A DNA stretch of 64,000 nt from Calditrichota bacterium (GTDB taxonomy: Bacteria > Zhuqueibacterota > Zhuqueibacteria > Zhuqueibacterales > Geothermadaptataceae): positions 124,001 through 188,000 of the forward strand of contig QQUE01000012.1 in assembly GCA_008501765.1 (NCBI GenBank), written 5' to 3'. The notes beneath the pieces were generated by a model. The model was not told where the DNA came from. It ran no database searches and saw only the letters and a program-made list of their open reading frames with translations. The position numbers and the translations under genes are program-made. Below are positions 34,604-43,242 of the stretch, piece by piece. Positions within the stretch are counted from its first letter, which is position 1; every line of letters starts with the position of its first letter.

Positions 34604-37600
34604 ATGCGTGGCTTTTGTTTTAAATCATTTTTGACCCTGTTTCTTTTATTTTTTCTTACTTCCCTAATTTTTCCAACAACATTTTCATCCCCCACGATTG
34701 ATGGCATTATTTCCGGCGACTGGTCCGGCGATGAATGGATTCTCGATGACAGTGAAACGGATTCTCCCTGGCAGGGCAACGAGCTTGATGATGTCTATTT
34801 AACCTGGAATTCCGATTCGCTTTTTATCGGGCTGCAGCATACGCTGGATAACAATGGATTCATCGTTTATCTCGATGCTGCATCGCCGGCGGTCAGTGGC
34901 GCAACCGATGTTTCCAATCTCAATACCTGGAAACGCAATATTCAGTTTTCCGGATTCACGGCTGAATTTCAATATGCAAAATGGCACAATGAGCCGGGTG
35001 CATTTTATCAAATAAACAGTACAACGACTGCTGTTGATATTTCGTCACAGGCACAAATTGCCACTGCGGGACCGAACGGCGCCTCGGAAATCGCCATCCC
35101 CTGGGATGCGCTTTATGGTTTGGGTGCCGGGATCGTGCCCAACGGTGCCACAGTACGACTTGTCGTGGCTCTGGTTGGGGGCGATGATACCAGCGCACAT
35201 GATACAGCCCCGGATAATAATTCCGTTCCTCCGGCCACCGTTTTCGATGCAACATTGCTCGATAATTTTTATGCTATCCAAATCGATCCCAATAACGACG
35301 GCCTGCCTGATTCTGGCATCTCACCGGGAATGGGATCCGGAGTTTCCTGGAATCCACTAAACCCCAATCCCAATGATTTTGTTACAATTACCATCAATAA
35401 TGCCACCCAGGAAGGGAAACTACACTGGGGCATCAACGGCATCGATGGCAAGGGCTGGCGGCAACCGTTGACTGCATATCAGCCCGCCGGCACGGTCGTG
35501 ATTAACGACGTTGCAGTGGAGACGCCACTCAACGGACCGAATGCAAACAACATTGCAACAATCACACTCGGCCCTTTCACCGAGGCCAGCCAAGTTGTGC
35601 GCAGCCTGGATTTTGTTATTCATTGGAATGACGACACCTGGGATAATAACAACGGCGCCGACTACCGAATCGAGCCTGATTTAACACCCGGACCGGGGGA
35701 CGCAACACTTTCATTTATTGAACCTGCCGATGGCGCGCAAGTCACAGGCTCAACTACAGTAACTGTGACCGCAAGTGGTGAAACTTCAGTGGATATTTTT
35801 GCAGATGATTTAAACCTGCTAAATTCATCGATACCGCCCTACTCGACTAACTGGGATCCCACGGGTAATAGTTACGGCACGGTGTGGCTGCAATCCCGTG
35901 CGCTAGCGCCAAACGGCCGCTACACTATGGCTTCGCGCAAAGTGACGTTCGAGCCGGTTGTTTCGCACCAGTCCGCGCCAGTAGGCACAAAACGCGGCGC
36001 CAACGATAATGGCGACGGCACGGTTACCTTCGCGCTCTTTGCCCCGGGTTTAAATTTTATCACCATCAAAGGAGATTGGAATGGCTGGGATCCCGATGCG
36101 GAGGTGATGCACTACGACGATGCATTAAATCTGTGGTGGAAAACCGTCAATACCGGCAACGGCGTACAGCACTACCAATACGTCATCGAAGGCGAAAAAT
36201 CATTGGCCGATCCCTACGCAGTGGATGTGGAATGGAAAGTCAACGGCGTCGAAAACGGCATTTACAGCAACGCTAAAACTGTCATCGACGTCGGTGCTCC
36301 GCCCTATTCCTGGACAGATGGCAGCTACACAGCGCCTTCACACAACAAATGGATTATCTACGAAACCCACGTTGAAGATTTCACCGCTGCAGGAACGTTT
36401 GCCGGTATGCAGGCCCAACTCGATTATTTAGCCGAACTCGGAATAAACGCCATCGAACTGATGCCGCCTTATGAATTTCCCGGCGCGCGCAGTTGGGGTT
36501 ACAACCCGGCTTTTCACATGGCCGTTGAGACGGTTTATGGCACGCCCACCGATTTCAAAAACCTGGTAAACGCTGCACATAACAAAGGCATCGCAATCAT
36601 AATTGATATCGTTTTTAATCATTTGGACGCCAGCGCGCCGCTGTACCAGCTTTATGGCAACGACTACGCCGCCAGCCCGTGGTTTCACGATTTGACCAAT
36701 CCCTGGGGCTTCCCCGATATGGATCACTGGAGCACTGACACCCACGATTACACCGCAGACGTGCTCGAATTCTGGATCGACGAATACCACGTCGATGGAT
36801 TTCGCTACGATGCAACTGCGTTTATCGGCTGGGATTTGGCAGGCAATGGCGTGACTTCTTTCGTGCAGGCCGCGCGCAACACCAAGCCCGATATCTACAA
36901 CATTGCCGAGCATCTGCCACAGGAAACAGCCCTGGTGCAGCAAACCGAAACCGACGCCGAATGGCACGATACTTTTCATGATCAAATGAAAGCCAACCTG
37001 CGCGAAGGCCAGTTTGAAGGCAGTTTTTATCCGGATTTGGATAAAACCGCACAGGCCATCCACTACAACGGCGACGGCTTTTCCGACCCGGCAGATGTGA
37101 TCAATTATACCGAGAGCCATGACGAACAGCGCATCATTTTCGAAGCGCAAACCAATCCGTCGATCACGTACAGCGATGCGGTGAAAAAATCCAAACTCGG
37201 CGCCACCGTACTTTTCACCAGCGCCGGGGTGCCGATGATTTACCACGGTCAGGAATTTGGTGAAGACACCGAACGCACAATCGACGCCAACCCGCTGCAC
37301 TGGGAATATCTCAATCAGCCGGTGGGAGCGGAAATCAAAAACCATTACGACCGCATGATCTGGTTGTTTAACAACCACGCAGCGCTCACTTCCACTTTTT
37401 TGAGCACAGATTTAAAAGATCCCGGTAAAAATCTGATCGTTTATCGCCGGGAATTTGGGGCTGATAAAATTGTCATTGCGGCCAATTTATCAAATCAAAA
37501 CCAAACGCTTTCTATTCCGGTGCCGGAAAATGGAACGTGGTTTGAGTACATAAATGATACCCAACATACCAGCTCCGGGGGCTCAATCGCCAATATCACA

Positions 37601-39679
37601 ATTCCTGCAAGTGTGGCACTTGTTTTTGTCAACAACCGCGATTGGGGCGGCAACCAGTTGCCCACCGCGATAGCCGAAGCGACACCGATCAGCGGACAAG
37701 CCCCATTAAACGTGCAATTCACCGGCTCCAATTCTAGCGATCCGGACGGCACCATCGATACATTTTCCTGGGATTTCGGCGATGGCGGCAGCTCCACAGA
37801 AGCTGATCCATCACACACTTACAATACCGCGGGCACATACGCAGCCATTTTAACCGTGACCGATGATCAGGGCGCCACAGCATCCGACACCGTCGATATT
37901 ACGGTGAATGCTTCCGGTCCGCAAGCGCCGATGGCAACGATAATTTCACCACAGGCTGGTTCAATTTTGGCACTGAACGGCACAATCAACATCGCTGGCG
38001 ACGCCACCGACTTTGAAGATGGAATTATTCCAGCCGCCAATTTCACCTGGACAGCCGATCTTCCCAATGGTCAGACGAATTATCCTGCAGGATCGGGGAC
38101 GAAGACTATCACGACGACAACACCGCTTCCCGGGGCCTACACATTGCGTCTGCGCGTCACCGATAGCGGTGGTTTGGAGGGTGTGCAGGAAATCGTTTTT
38201 AATGTGCAGGCTGGAGCGGGAAATGCCAATCCTGCGGCTTATTTCACCGCTTCCGATACCGTCGGTACGGCACCGTTGACCGTAAATTTTAATAGCGCAC
38301 TCTCCACCGATCCCGACGGCAATATCAATTCCCGTAACTGGAATTTCGGTGATGGTGGCAGCGGCTCGACGACCAGTCCGTCGCACACTTTTACCAATTC
38401 CGGAATTTATACCGTGCAGCTCACCGTTACTGACAACGATGGTGCAACGGGTGCATTTTCAAAAACAATTACAGTGACCAGCAGTGGCAACCAACCCCCG
38501 ACTGCAATCGCTTCGGCCAACCCGACTACGGGAACCGTGCCATTGCAGGTTCAATTCACCGGGTCGAATTCCAGTGATTCCGATGGCAGTATTTCCACAT
38601 TCGATTGGACATTCGGTGATGGCGGCAGCAGCGCACAGGCCGATCCGTTGCACACTTACAACAGCGTTGGAAATTACCAGGCGCGATTGATCGTCACCGA
38701 TGACGGCGGCGCCAGCGACACGGCTTACGTTTCGATCACCGTAAATCAGGCAGGAAATCAACCGCCAACAGCTGTTGCTTCGGCGAATCCGACCACGGGA
38801 ACCGTGCCATTGCAAGTCCAGTTCACAGGATCAAATTCATCTGATTCTGATGGCACAATTACAAGTTTTGACTGGATTTTTGGCGACGGCGGCAGCAGTG
38901 CTGTAGCTGACCCGCAGCACACCTACAACAGCCAAGGAAATTATCAGGCAAGATTGATAGTGACCGATAATGGCGGCGGGCGGGACACGGCTTTCGTTTC
39001 CATAACAATCAATGCCCCGGCCAACCAACCACCGACGGCAACAATCACGGCGCCGGCAAATGGAGCCAATTTTCCCGTCGGTCAATCACTTAATTTTTCA
39101 GGTACCGGCACCGATCCTGAAGACGGTGATCTCGCGGCAAGTGCATTCACCTGGACGTCCATCGCGCCGGACGGTATTGAAAGACCATTGGCGTCCGGAG
39201 TAAAATCCGGCTCCGGCGTACCACCATTCCCGGGAACCTATATAATCAAATTAAAAGTGGAAGACAGCGGTGGTTTGACTGATAGCGACGAAGTGCAATT
39301 TACCGTTTCAGGGGCAGGGAAAATTTCATCTTCGATTGCAAACGAAAACCTGGGTTTCGCATTGACGGAAATTCCCTCAGGTTATCAATTATTTGACACA
39401 TACCCCAATCCGTTTTCTCCGACACGGGCAATTGGTGCAACCGGTACAAAAATCCGCTTCGGTCTCGCCGCCCCCCAGCGTGTGACGCTAAAAATCTACG
39501 ACATCCGTGGCCGCACCGTGGCCACGTTAATCAACTCAGCTCAACTTGGGGCAGGTTTTCACACCTTCCGCTGGAACGGTCGTGATGATCTGGAGCAATC
39601 TGTGGTTTCAGGCTTGTATTTATTGAAGATTGCGGCAGGACCACTGCAGCAGGTGAAGAAGATGGTGGTGCGGCAATAG
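34604..39679 (+). CDS. Secreted GH13 alpha-glucan enzyme with CBM48, PKD repeats and T9SS sorting domain
   Basis: 1691 residues. Signal peptide; an N-terminal DOMON/CBM-like domain (~30-230); an X25-like module (~250-360); a CBM48 region (GTVTFALFAPGLNFITIKGDWNGW); and a GH13 barrel resembling branching enzyme/alpha-amylase with nucleophile Asp736 (GFRYDAT), acid/base Glu769 (NIAEHLP) and Asp840 (ESHDEQR). Four PKD domains (each with FGDGGS and HTYN or similar) alternate with two Ig-like domains (AGDATDFEDG, GTGTDPEDG). The end is a T9SS domain (YQLFDTYPNPFSPTR ... MVVRQ). It probably attacks alpha-1,4/1,6-glucans outside the cell. The last two PKD domains are almost identical, indicating recent duplication. 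Confidence 0.88.
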   Translation: MRGFCFKSFLTLFLLFFLTSLIFPTTFSSPTIDGIISGDWSGDEWILDDSETDSPWQGNELDDVYLTWNSDSLFIGLQHTLDNNGFIVYLDAASPAVSGATDVSNLNTWKRNIQFSGFTAEFQYAKWHNEPGAFYQINSTTTAVDISSQAQIATAGPNGASEIAIPWDALYGLGAGIVPNGATVRLVVALVGGDDTSAHDTAPDNNSVPPATVFDATLLDNFYAIQIDPNNDGLPDSGISPGMGSGVSWNPLNPNPNDFVTITINNATQEGKLHWGINGIDGKGWRQPLTAYQPAGTVVINDVAVETPLNGPNANNIATITLGPFTEASQVVRSLDFVIHWNDDTWDNNNGADYRIEPDLTPGPGDATLSFIEPADGAQVTGSTTVTVTASGETSVDIFADDLNLLNSSIPPYSTNWDPTGNSYGTVWLQSRALAPNGRYTMASRKVTFEPVVSHQSAPVGTKRGANDNGDGTVTFALFAPGLNFITIKGDWNGWDPDAEVMHYDDALNLWWKTVNTGNGVQHYQYVIEGEKSLADPYAVDVEWKVNGVENGIYSNAKTVIDVGAPPYSWTDGSYTAPSHNKWIIYETHVEDFTAAGTFAGMQAQLDYLAELGINAIELMPPYEFPGARSWGYNPAFHMAVETVYGTPTDFKNLVNAAHNKGIAIIIDIVFNHLDASAPLYQLYGNDYAASPWFHDLTNPWGFPDMDHWSTDTHDYTADVLEFWIDEYHVDGFRYDATAFIGWDLAGNGVTSFVQAARNTKPDIYNIAEHLPQETALVQQTETDAEWHDTFHDQMKANLREGQFEGSFYPDLDKTAQAIHYNGDGFSDPADVINYTESHDEQRIIFEAQTNPSITYSDAVKKSKLGATVLFTSAGVPMIYHGQEFGEDTERTIDANPLHWEYLNQPVGAEIKNHYDRMIWLFNNHAALTSTFLSTDLKDPGKNLIVYRREFGADKIVIAANLSNQNQTLSIPVPENGTWFEYINDTQHTSSGGSIANITIPASVALVFVNNRDWGGNQLPTAIAEATPISGQAPLNVQFTGSNSSDPDGTIDTFSWDFGDGGSSTEADPSHTYNTAGTYAAILTVTDDQGATASDTVDITVNASGPQAPMATIISPQAGSILALNGTINIAGDATDFEDGIIPAANFTWTADLPNGQTNYPAGSGTKTITTTTPLPGAYTLRLRVTDSGGLEGVQEIVFNVQAGAGNANPAAYFTASDTVGTAPLTVNFNSALSTDPDGNINSRNWNFGDGGSGSTTSPSHTFTNSGIYTVQLTVTDNDGATGAFSKTITVTSSGNQPPTAIASANPTTGTVPLQVQFTGSNSSDSDGSISTFDWTFGDGGSSAQADPLHTYNSVGNYQARLIVTDDGGASDTAYVSITVNQAGNQPPTAVASANPTTGTVPLQVQFTGSNSSDSDGTITSFDWIFGDGGSSAVADPQHTYNSQGNYQARLIVTDNGGGRDTAFVSITINAPANQPPTATITAPANGANFPVGQSLNFSGTGTDPEDGDLAASAFTWTSIAPDGIERPLASGVKSGSGVPPFPGTYIIKLKVEDSGGLTDSDEVQFTVSGAGKISSSIANENLGFALTEIPSGYQLFDTYPNPFSPTRAIGATGTKIRFGLAAPQRVTLKIYDIRGRTVATLINSAQLGAGFHTFRWNGRDDLEQSVVSGLYLLKIAAGPLQQVKKMVVRQ

Positions 39680-39687
39680 TTTAACAC

Positions 39688-39717
39688 GATCGCTCAGGGG
39701 ATATTTCCTGAGCGATC
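39688..39717. terminator. Hairpin terminator after the GH13 gene
   Basis: GATCGCTCAGG (39688-39698), 8-base loop, perfect complement CCTGAGCGATC (39707-39717), starting 8 bases after the stop codon. There is no clear T tract, so it may act as an mRNA 3'-end stabiliser as well. Confidence 0.65.
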
Positions 39718-39873
39718 GATCTCATAATTATCACTCCCAAATTTTCATCGGTGTTTCTTCAACGTCAACCTGATTTAAATCCCGACGAAAAAATATTTGC
39801 ATCCCACATCTCACACCTGTAAATTTATGTACTTAATTTTCAGCAAATCGAGCATTTAAGGAAAAACGATCCC

Positions 39874-40932
39874 ATGACTACCAGTCGAAGACAGTTTTTA
39901 CAGCAAAGTTCTCTCGCCGCGTTTGCCACGCTTGCTCCGTCCTTTTCGATGGGAAAAAAAATAAAATCACAAAAATTAATTAAACCACCAGCGCTGCAGC
40001 CCGGTGATACCATCGGTTTGGTTGCACCGGCATCGGTTTTGTTCGAAGCCAACCGAACAATTATCGAAGCCGAAGAAAAAATGCACGAGCTGGGTTTTAA
40101 AACCAAAGTGGGTAAAAATATTCGCAAGCGGCGGGGCTATCTCGCCGGAAACATCGAAGAAAGAATTGCCGACCTGCACGATATGTTTCGCGATGACGAG
40201 ATCAAAGCGATCGTTGCGGTACGCGGGGGCTATGGCAGCGCCCAGCTTTTGCCGCACCTGGATTATGAGCTCATCCGCAAGCACCCTAAAATTCTGGTTG
40301 GTTACAGCGATATTACTGCGCTGGCATTGGGGATTTATGTGAAAACAGGCCTGGTCACATTTCATGGTCCGGTCGCCATTTCTACATTTACCGATTACAC
40401 AAAGAAATACTTTTTAAGCACGCTCGGCAGCACCGAACCGATTGGCGAAATTGACGATGCGCCGTATTCTGACAATTTACAGACCACCAATCGTGTCTGG
40501 ACAGTGCGCGAAGGTATTGCCGAAGGCCGCTTGATCGGCGGCAATTTGACGCTCTTTCAGACATTGATCGGCACTCCCTGCGAACCGGACACGCGCGATG
40601 CGATCCTGTTTTTCGAGGAAGTGGGCGAAGAGCCCTACGATTTAGATCGCATGCTCAATCATTTAAAACAGGTAGGAAAATTTGAGGGTGTGCGCGGCGT
40701 TTTCTTTGACAAACTTCCCTCCGTTAAACCTGCATCTTTGCAACCGGGATTCTACGCTTCGCTTAGCACAGAACAGGTCATTGAAGACGTTTTCAGAGAA
40801 TACAGTTTTCCCGTTTGTTTCGGCCTTTCCATCGGTCATATCAAAAATAAGCCGACGCTGCCCCTGGGCATCAAAGCGCGGCTCGATGCAACAAAGGGGA
40901 GATTAAGCCTGCTCGAAGCGGCGGTAAAATGA
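39874..40932 (+). CDS. LD-carboxypeptidase (peptidase family S66), Tat-exported
   Basis: 352 residues. The N-terminus MTTSRRQFLQQSSLAAFA is a twin-arginine signal. The S66 fold follows: PALQPGDTIGLVAPAS, RGGYGSAQLLPHLD, nucleophile Ser145 in GYSDITAL, Glu248/249 in FFEEVGEEPYD and His322 in IGHIKNKPTLPLG. S66 enzymes remove D-Ala from the L-centre of muropeptides; some act on microcin or other LD peptides. Export by Tat is unusual for the cytosolic LdcA type but common for FCB homologues. It lies 55 bases upstream of the hydrolase gene and may be cotranscribed with it. Confidence 0.88.
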   Translation: MTTSRRQFLQQSSLAAFATLAPSFSMGKKIKSQKLIKPPALQPGDTIGLVAPASVLFEANRTIIEAEEKMHELGFKTKVGKNIRKRRGYLAGNIEERIADLHDMFRDDEIKAIVAVRGGYGSAQLLPHLDYELIRKHPKILVGYSDITALALGIYVKTGLVTFHGPVAISTFTDYTKKYFLSTLGSTEPIGEIDDAPYSDNLQTTNRVWTVREGIAEGRLIGGNLTLFQTLIGTPCEPDTRDAILFFEEVGEEPYDLDRMLNHLKQVGKFEGVRGVFFDKLPSVKPASLQPGFYASLSTEQVIEDVFREYSFPVCFGLSIGHIKNKPTLPLGIKARLDATKGRLSLLEAAVK

Positions 40933-40986
40933 GCGATTGATAAATGTCCGAATTTGAAAGAACCGATTTGCCAGAGGAGGTGTACG

Positions 40987-43218
40987 GTGAACCAGAGTCG
41001 AAGTAGATATCGATACAAAATCCAGAAGAAAACCGTTCTTTCAGCGCTCATCTTTTGTTTATTTACCTCCCTCCCGCACAATAAAATTCATGCCCAAAAA
41101 GAAGATCTATCGGTAGCCGATAAATGGATGGCTTACACTGATAATGAAAACGCGCTCTACCACCATTTTGCAGCACAAGCACACCAATTTCTGGAAAATC
41201 GAAATCAGCAAATCTCCAGCCTGGCAACCAGAGATGATTGGCTGCAAAGGCAAAAACACGTTCGCAAAACACTGCGAAAAATTATCGGCCAATTTCCGGA
41301 GCGCAGCCCTTTAAACCCGCAGGTCGTTGGAATTATAAAAAAACCAGGTTTCCGGGTCGAAAAACTGATCTATGAATCCATGCCCAACTTTTACGTTACC
41401 GCAGCTTTATTTGTGCCTGATAATTTAACCGGAAAAGCGCCAGCAATAATTTACTGCAGCGGCCACACCAAAGATGGCTTTCGCGCAGCGGCCTACCAGC
41501 GCGTCATTCTCAATTTGGTGAAAAAAGGTTTTATCGTCCTCGCCTTCGATCCTTTTGGCCAGGGTGAACGCGGCCAATATTATGATCCCGAAACCGGGGA
41601 ATCCCGCATTGGTGGCCCGACATTGGAACATTCTTATCCGGGTGCACAATGCTTTATTTCCGGACATTCGGCGGCGTATTATATGATTTGGGATGGTATT
41701 CGCGCTGTCGATTATCTTTTGAGCCGCGCAGAAGTCGATGCCAACAGAATCGGCATTACCGGCCGTTCCGGAGGCGGCACTCAATCCGCATACATCGCTG
41801 CTTTTGACAGCCGGATTTACGCAGCAGCACCGGAATGTTACATCACAAATTTTAGCCGTCTGCTGCAATCCATCGGTCCACAGGATGCGGAACAGAACTT
41901 TTTTCAGGGCTTGGCCCATGGCATCGATCACGCTGATTTATTGGAAGTCCGCGCTCCAAAACCAACCCTGATGATCACCACGACCCGTGATTTTTTTAGC
42001 ATTCAAGGTGCCCGTGAAACCGCCGCGGAAGTCGGAAAGGCTTTCGCAGCCTTCGGGGAAAAACACAATTTTTCGATGGTGGAAGACGATGACCGTCACA
42101 CTTCAACCCAGAAAAACAGAGAAGCGATGTACGCCTTTTTCCAGCGCCATCTCAATGTGCCGGGTGATTCTGCGGACTATGAAATTGAAATATTGCACCC
42201 GGATGAGCTGCAAATTACCCGGACTGGCCAAATATCTACTTCATTGAACGGCGAGACCGTTTTCAGTTTAAATCGAAAAAAGAGTATAGCTGCGATTAAT
42301 GAGCAAAAAAAGTCGAAGCAGAAATCATTGCAAAACACGGAAATAATTGCGGAGCGGGCACGGCAATTATCAGGTTTCATCGAGCCAAAAAATGAACCGG
42401 AGGCGGTTTTTACCGGTCGATACAAACGCCCCGGTTATTTTGTAGAAAAGTATTTTATTCCGGGAGAAGGCGACTACATCATTCCTTTTTTGCTGATGAA
42501 ACCTGAAAAAATAAAGAATCCGGCTGTTGTAATCTATCTGCATCCGGCAGGAAAAAGTGCCGCCGCAGCGCCTGGCAGAGAAATGGAATGGTTCGTAAAA
42601 AAAGGCTTCGCGGTGCTGGCGCCTGATTTGATTGGCCTCGGTGAAATGGGGCCGGGAAAGTTTAAAGGAGACGCTTACAATTTTAAGGTTGGCCGTGCCT
42701 CTTTTAATATCTGGTTCGCCGGCATGCAAATCGGCCGTAGCATCGTTGCAGTGCGCGCTGGCGATGTCGTTCGTATCGTAAATTTTTTGCAAAAAAAACG
42801 AACAGTTGACGGCAGCCAAATCTTTGCCGTTGCCCGCGGGAATCTATGCCCGGTTCTGCAACATGCTGCGGTGTTCGAAAAATCGATTAAAAAAATTGCC
42901 CTGATCGAGCCACTCATTTCTTACAAATCGCTGGTGCTGAACCAATATTACAAACCGGAATTCATCCACGCGAGCGTTGCCGGCTCCCTGCCCCATTACG
43001 ATCTCGCTGAACTCACATCGTGCCTGGCGCCGAGAAATTTATTGATGATTAATGCCACAGACCAGATGGGAGAGCCAGCGAATAGTGACATGCATAAAAA
43101 GGAGTTCTCCCCACTATTCTCTGCCTACGCGGCCACTGGAAGCACTGATAAATTTAATTTTTTTGAAAACATCCCGGACGAGGAGTTGAAACAGGCACTT
43201 TCACAATGGCTGGATTAA
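40987..43218 (+). CDS. Secreted tandem alpha/beta-hydrolase, second domain degenerate
   Basis: 743 residues with a signal peptide (cleaving near KIHAQ). Domain 1 (~80-400) resembles acetyl-xylan esterase/dipeptidyl-peptidase-like hydrolases, with oxyanion region AIIYCSGHTKDG, nucleophile motif GRSGGG, Asp in TTTRDFF and His in DDRHTS. Domain 2 (~455-743) repeats the fold (VVIYLHPAGKSA, VLAPDLIGLGEMG), but the expected G-x-S-x-G reads VARGNLC, so the nucleophile is lost. It is an ester or peptide hydrolase of unknown substrate. It starts with GTG at 40987; GAGGAGG is 6 bases upstream. The GH106-like gene starts 24 bases downstream, indicating an operon for carbohydrate or cell-wall breakdown. 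Confidence 0.8.
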   Translation: MNQSRSRYRYKIQKKTVLSALIFCLFTSLPHNKIHAQKEDLSVADKWMAYTDNENALYHHFAAQAHQFLENRNQQISSLATRDDWLQRQKHVRKTLRKIIGQFPERSPLNPQVVGIIKKPGFRVEKLIYESMPNFYVTAALFVPDNLTGKAPAIIYCSGHTKDGFRAAAYQRVILNLVKKGFIVLAFDPFGQGERGQYYDPETGESRIGGPTLEHSYPGAQCFISGHSAAYYMIWDGIRAVDYLLSRAEVDANRIGITGRSGGGTQSAYIAAFDSRIYAAAPECYITNFSRLLQSIGPQDAEQNFFQGLAHGIDHADLLEVRAPKPTLMITTTRDFFSIQGARETAAEVGKAFAAFGEKHNFSMVEDDDRHTSTQKNREAMYAFFQRHLNVPGDSADYEIEILHPDELQITRTGQISTSLNGETVFSLNRKKSIAAINEQKKSKQKSLQNTEIIAERARQLSGFIEPKNEPEAVFTGRYKRPGYFVEKYFIPGEGDYIIPFLLMKPEKIKNPAVVIYLHPAGKSAAAAPGREMEWFVKKGFAVLAPDLIGLGEMGPGKFKGDAYNFKVGRASFNIWFAGMQIGRSIVAVRAGDVVRIVNFLQKKRTVDGSQIFAVARGNLCPVLQHAAVFEKSIKKIALIEPLISYKSLVLNQYYKPEFIHASVAGSLPHYDLAELTSCLAPRNLLMINATDQMGEPANSDMHKKEFSPLFSAYAATGSTDKFNFFENIPDEELKQALSQWLD

Positions 43219-43242
43219 ATTTAAAAGATTTGGATTAAAACA

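Noticed and set aside
36428-37378. 316-codon antisense ORF inside the GH13 gene
   Set aside because: It mirrors the codon pattern of the well-supported GH13 catalytic domain on the other strand and has no motif.
39688-39717. Hairpin as part of the nested-repeat or MITE families
   Set aside because: Sequence is unrelated and its place just after a stop codon fits a terminator.
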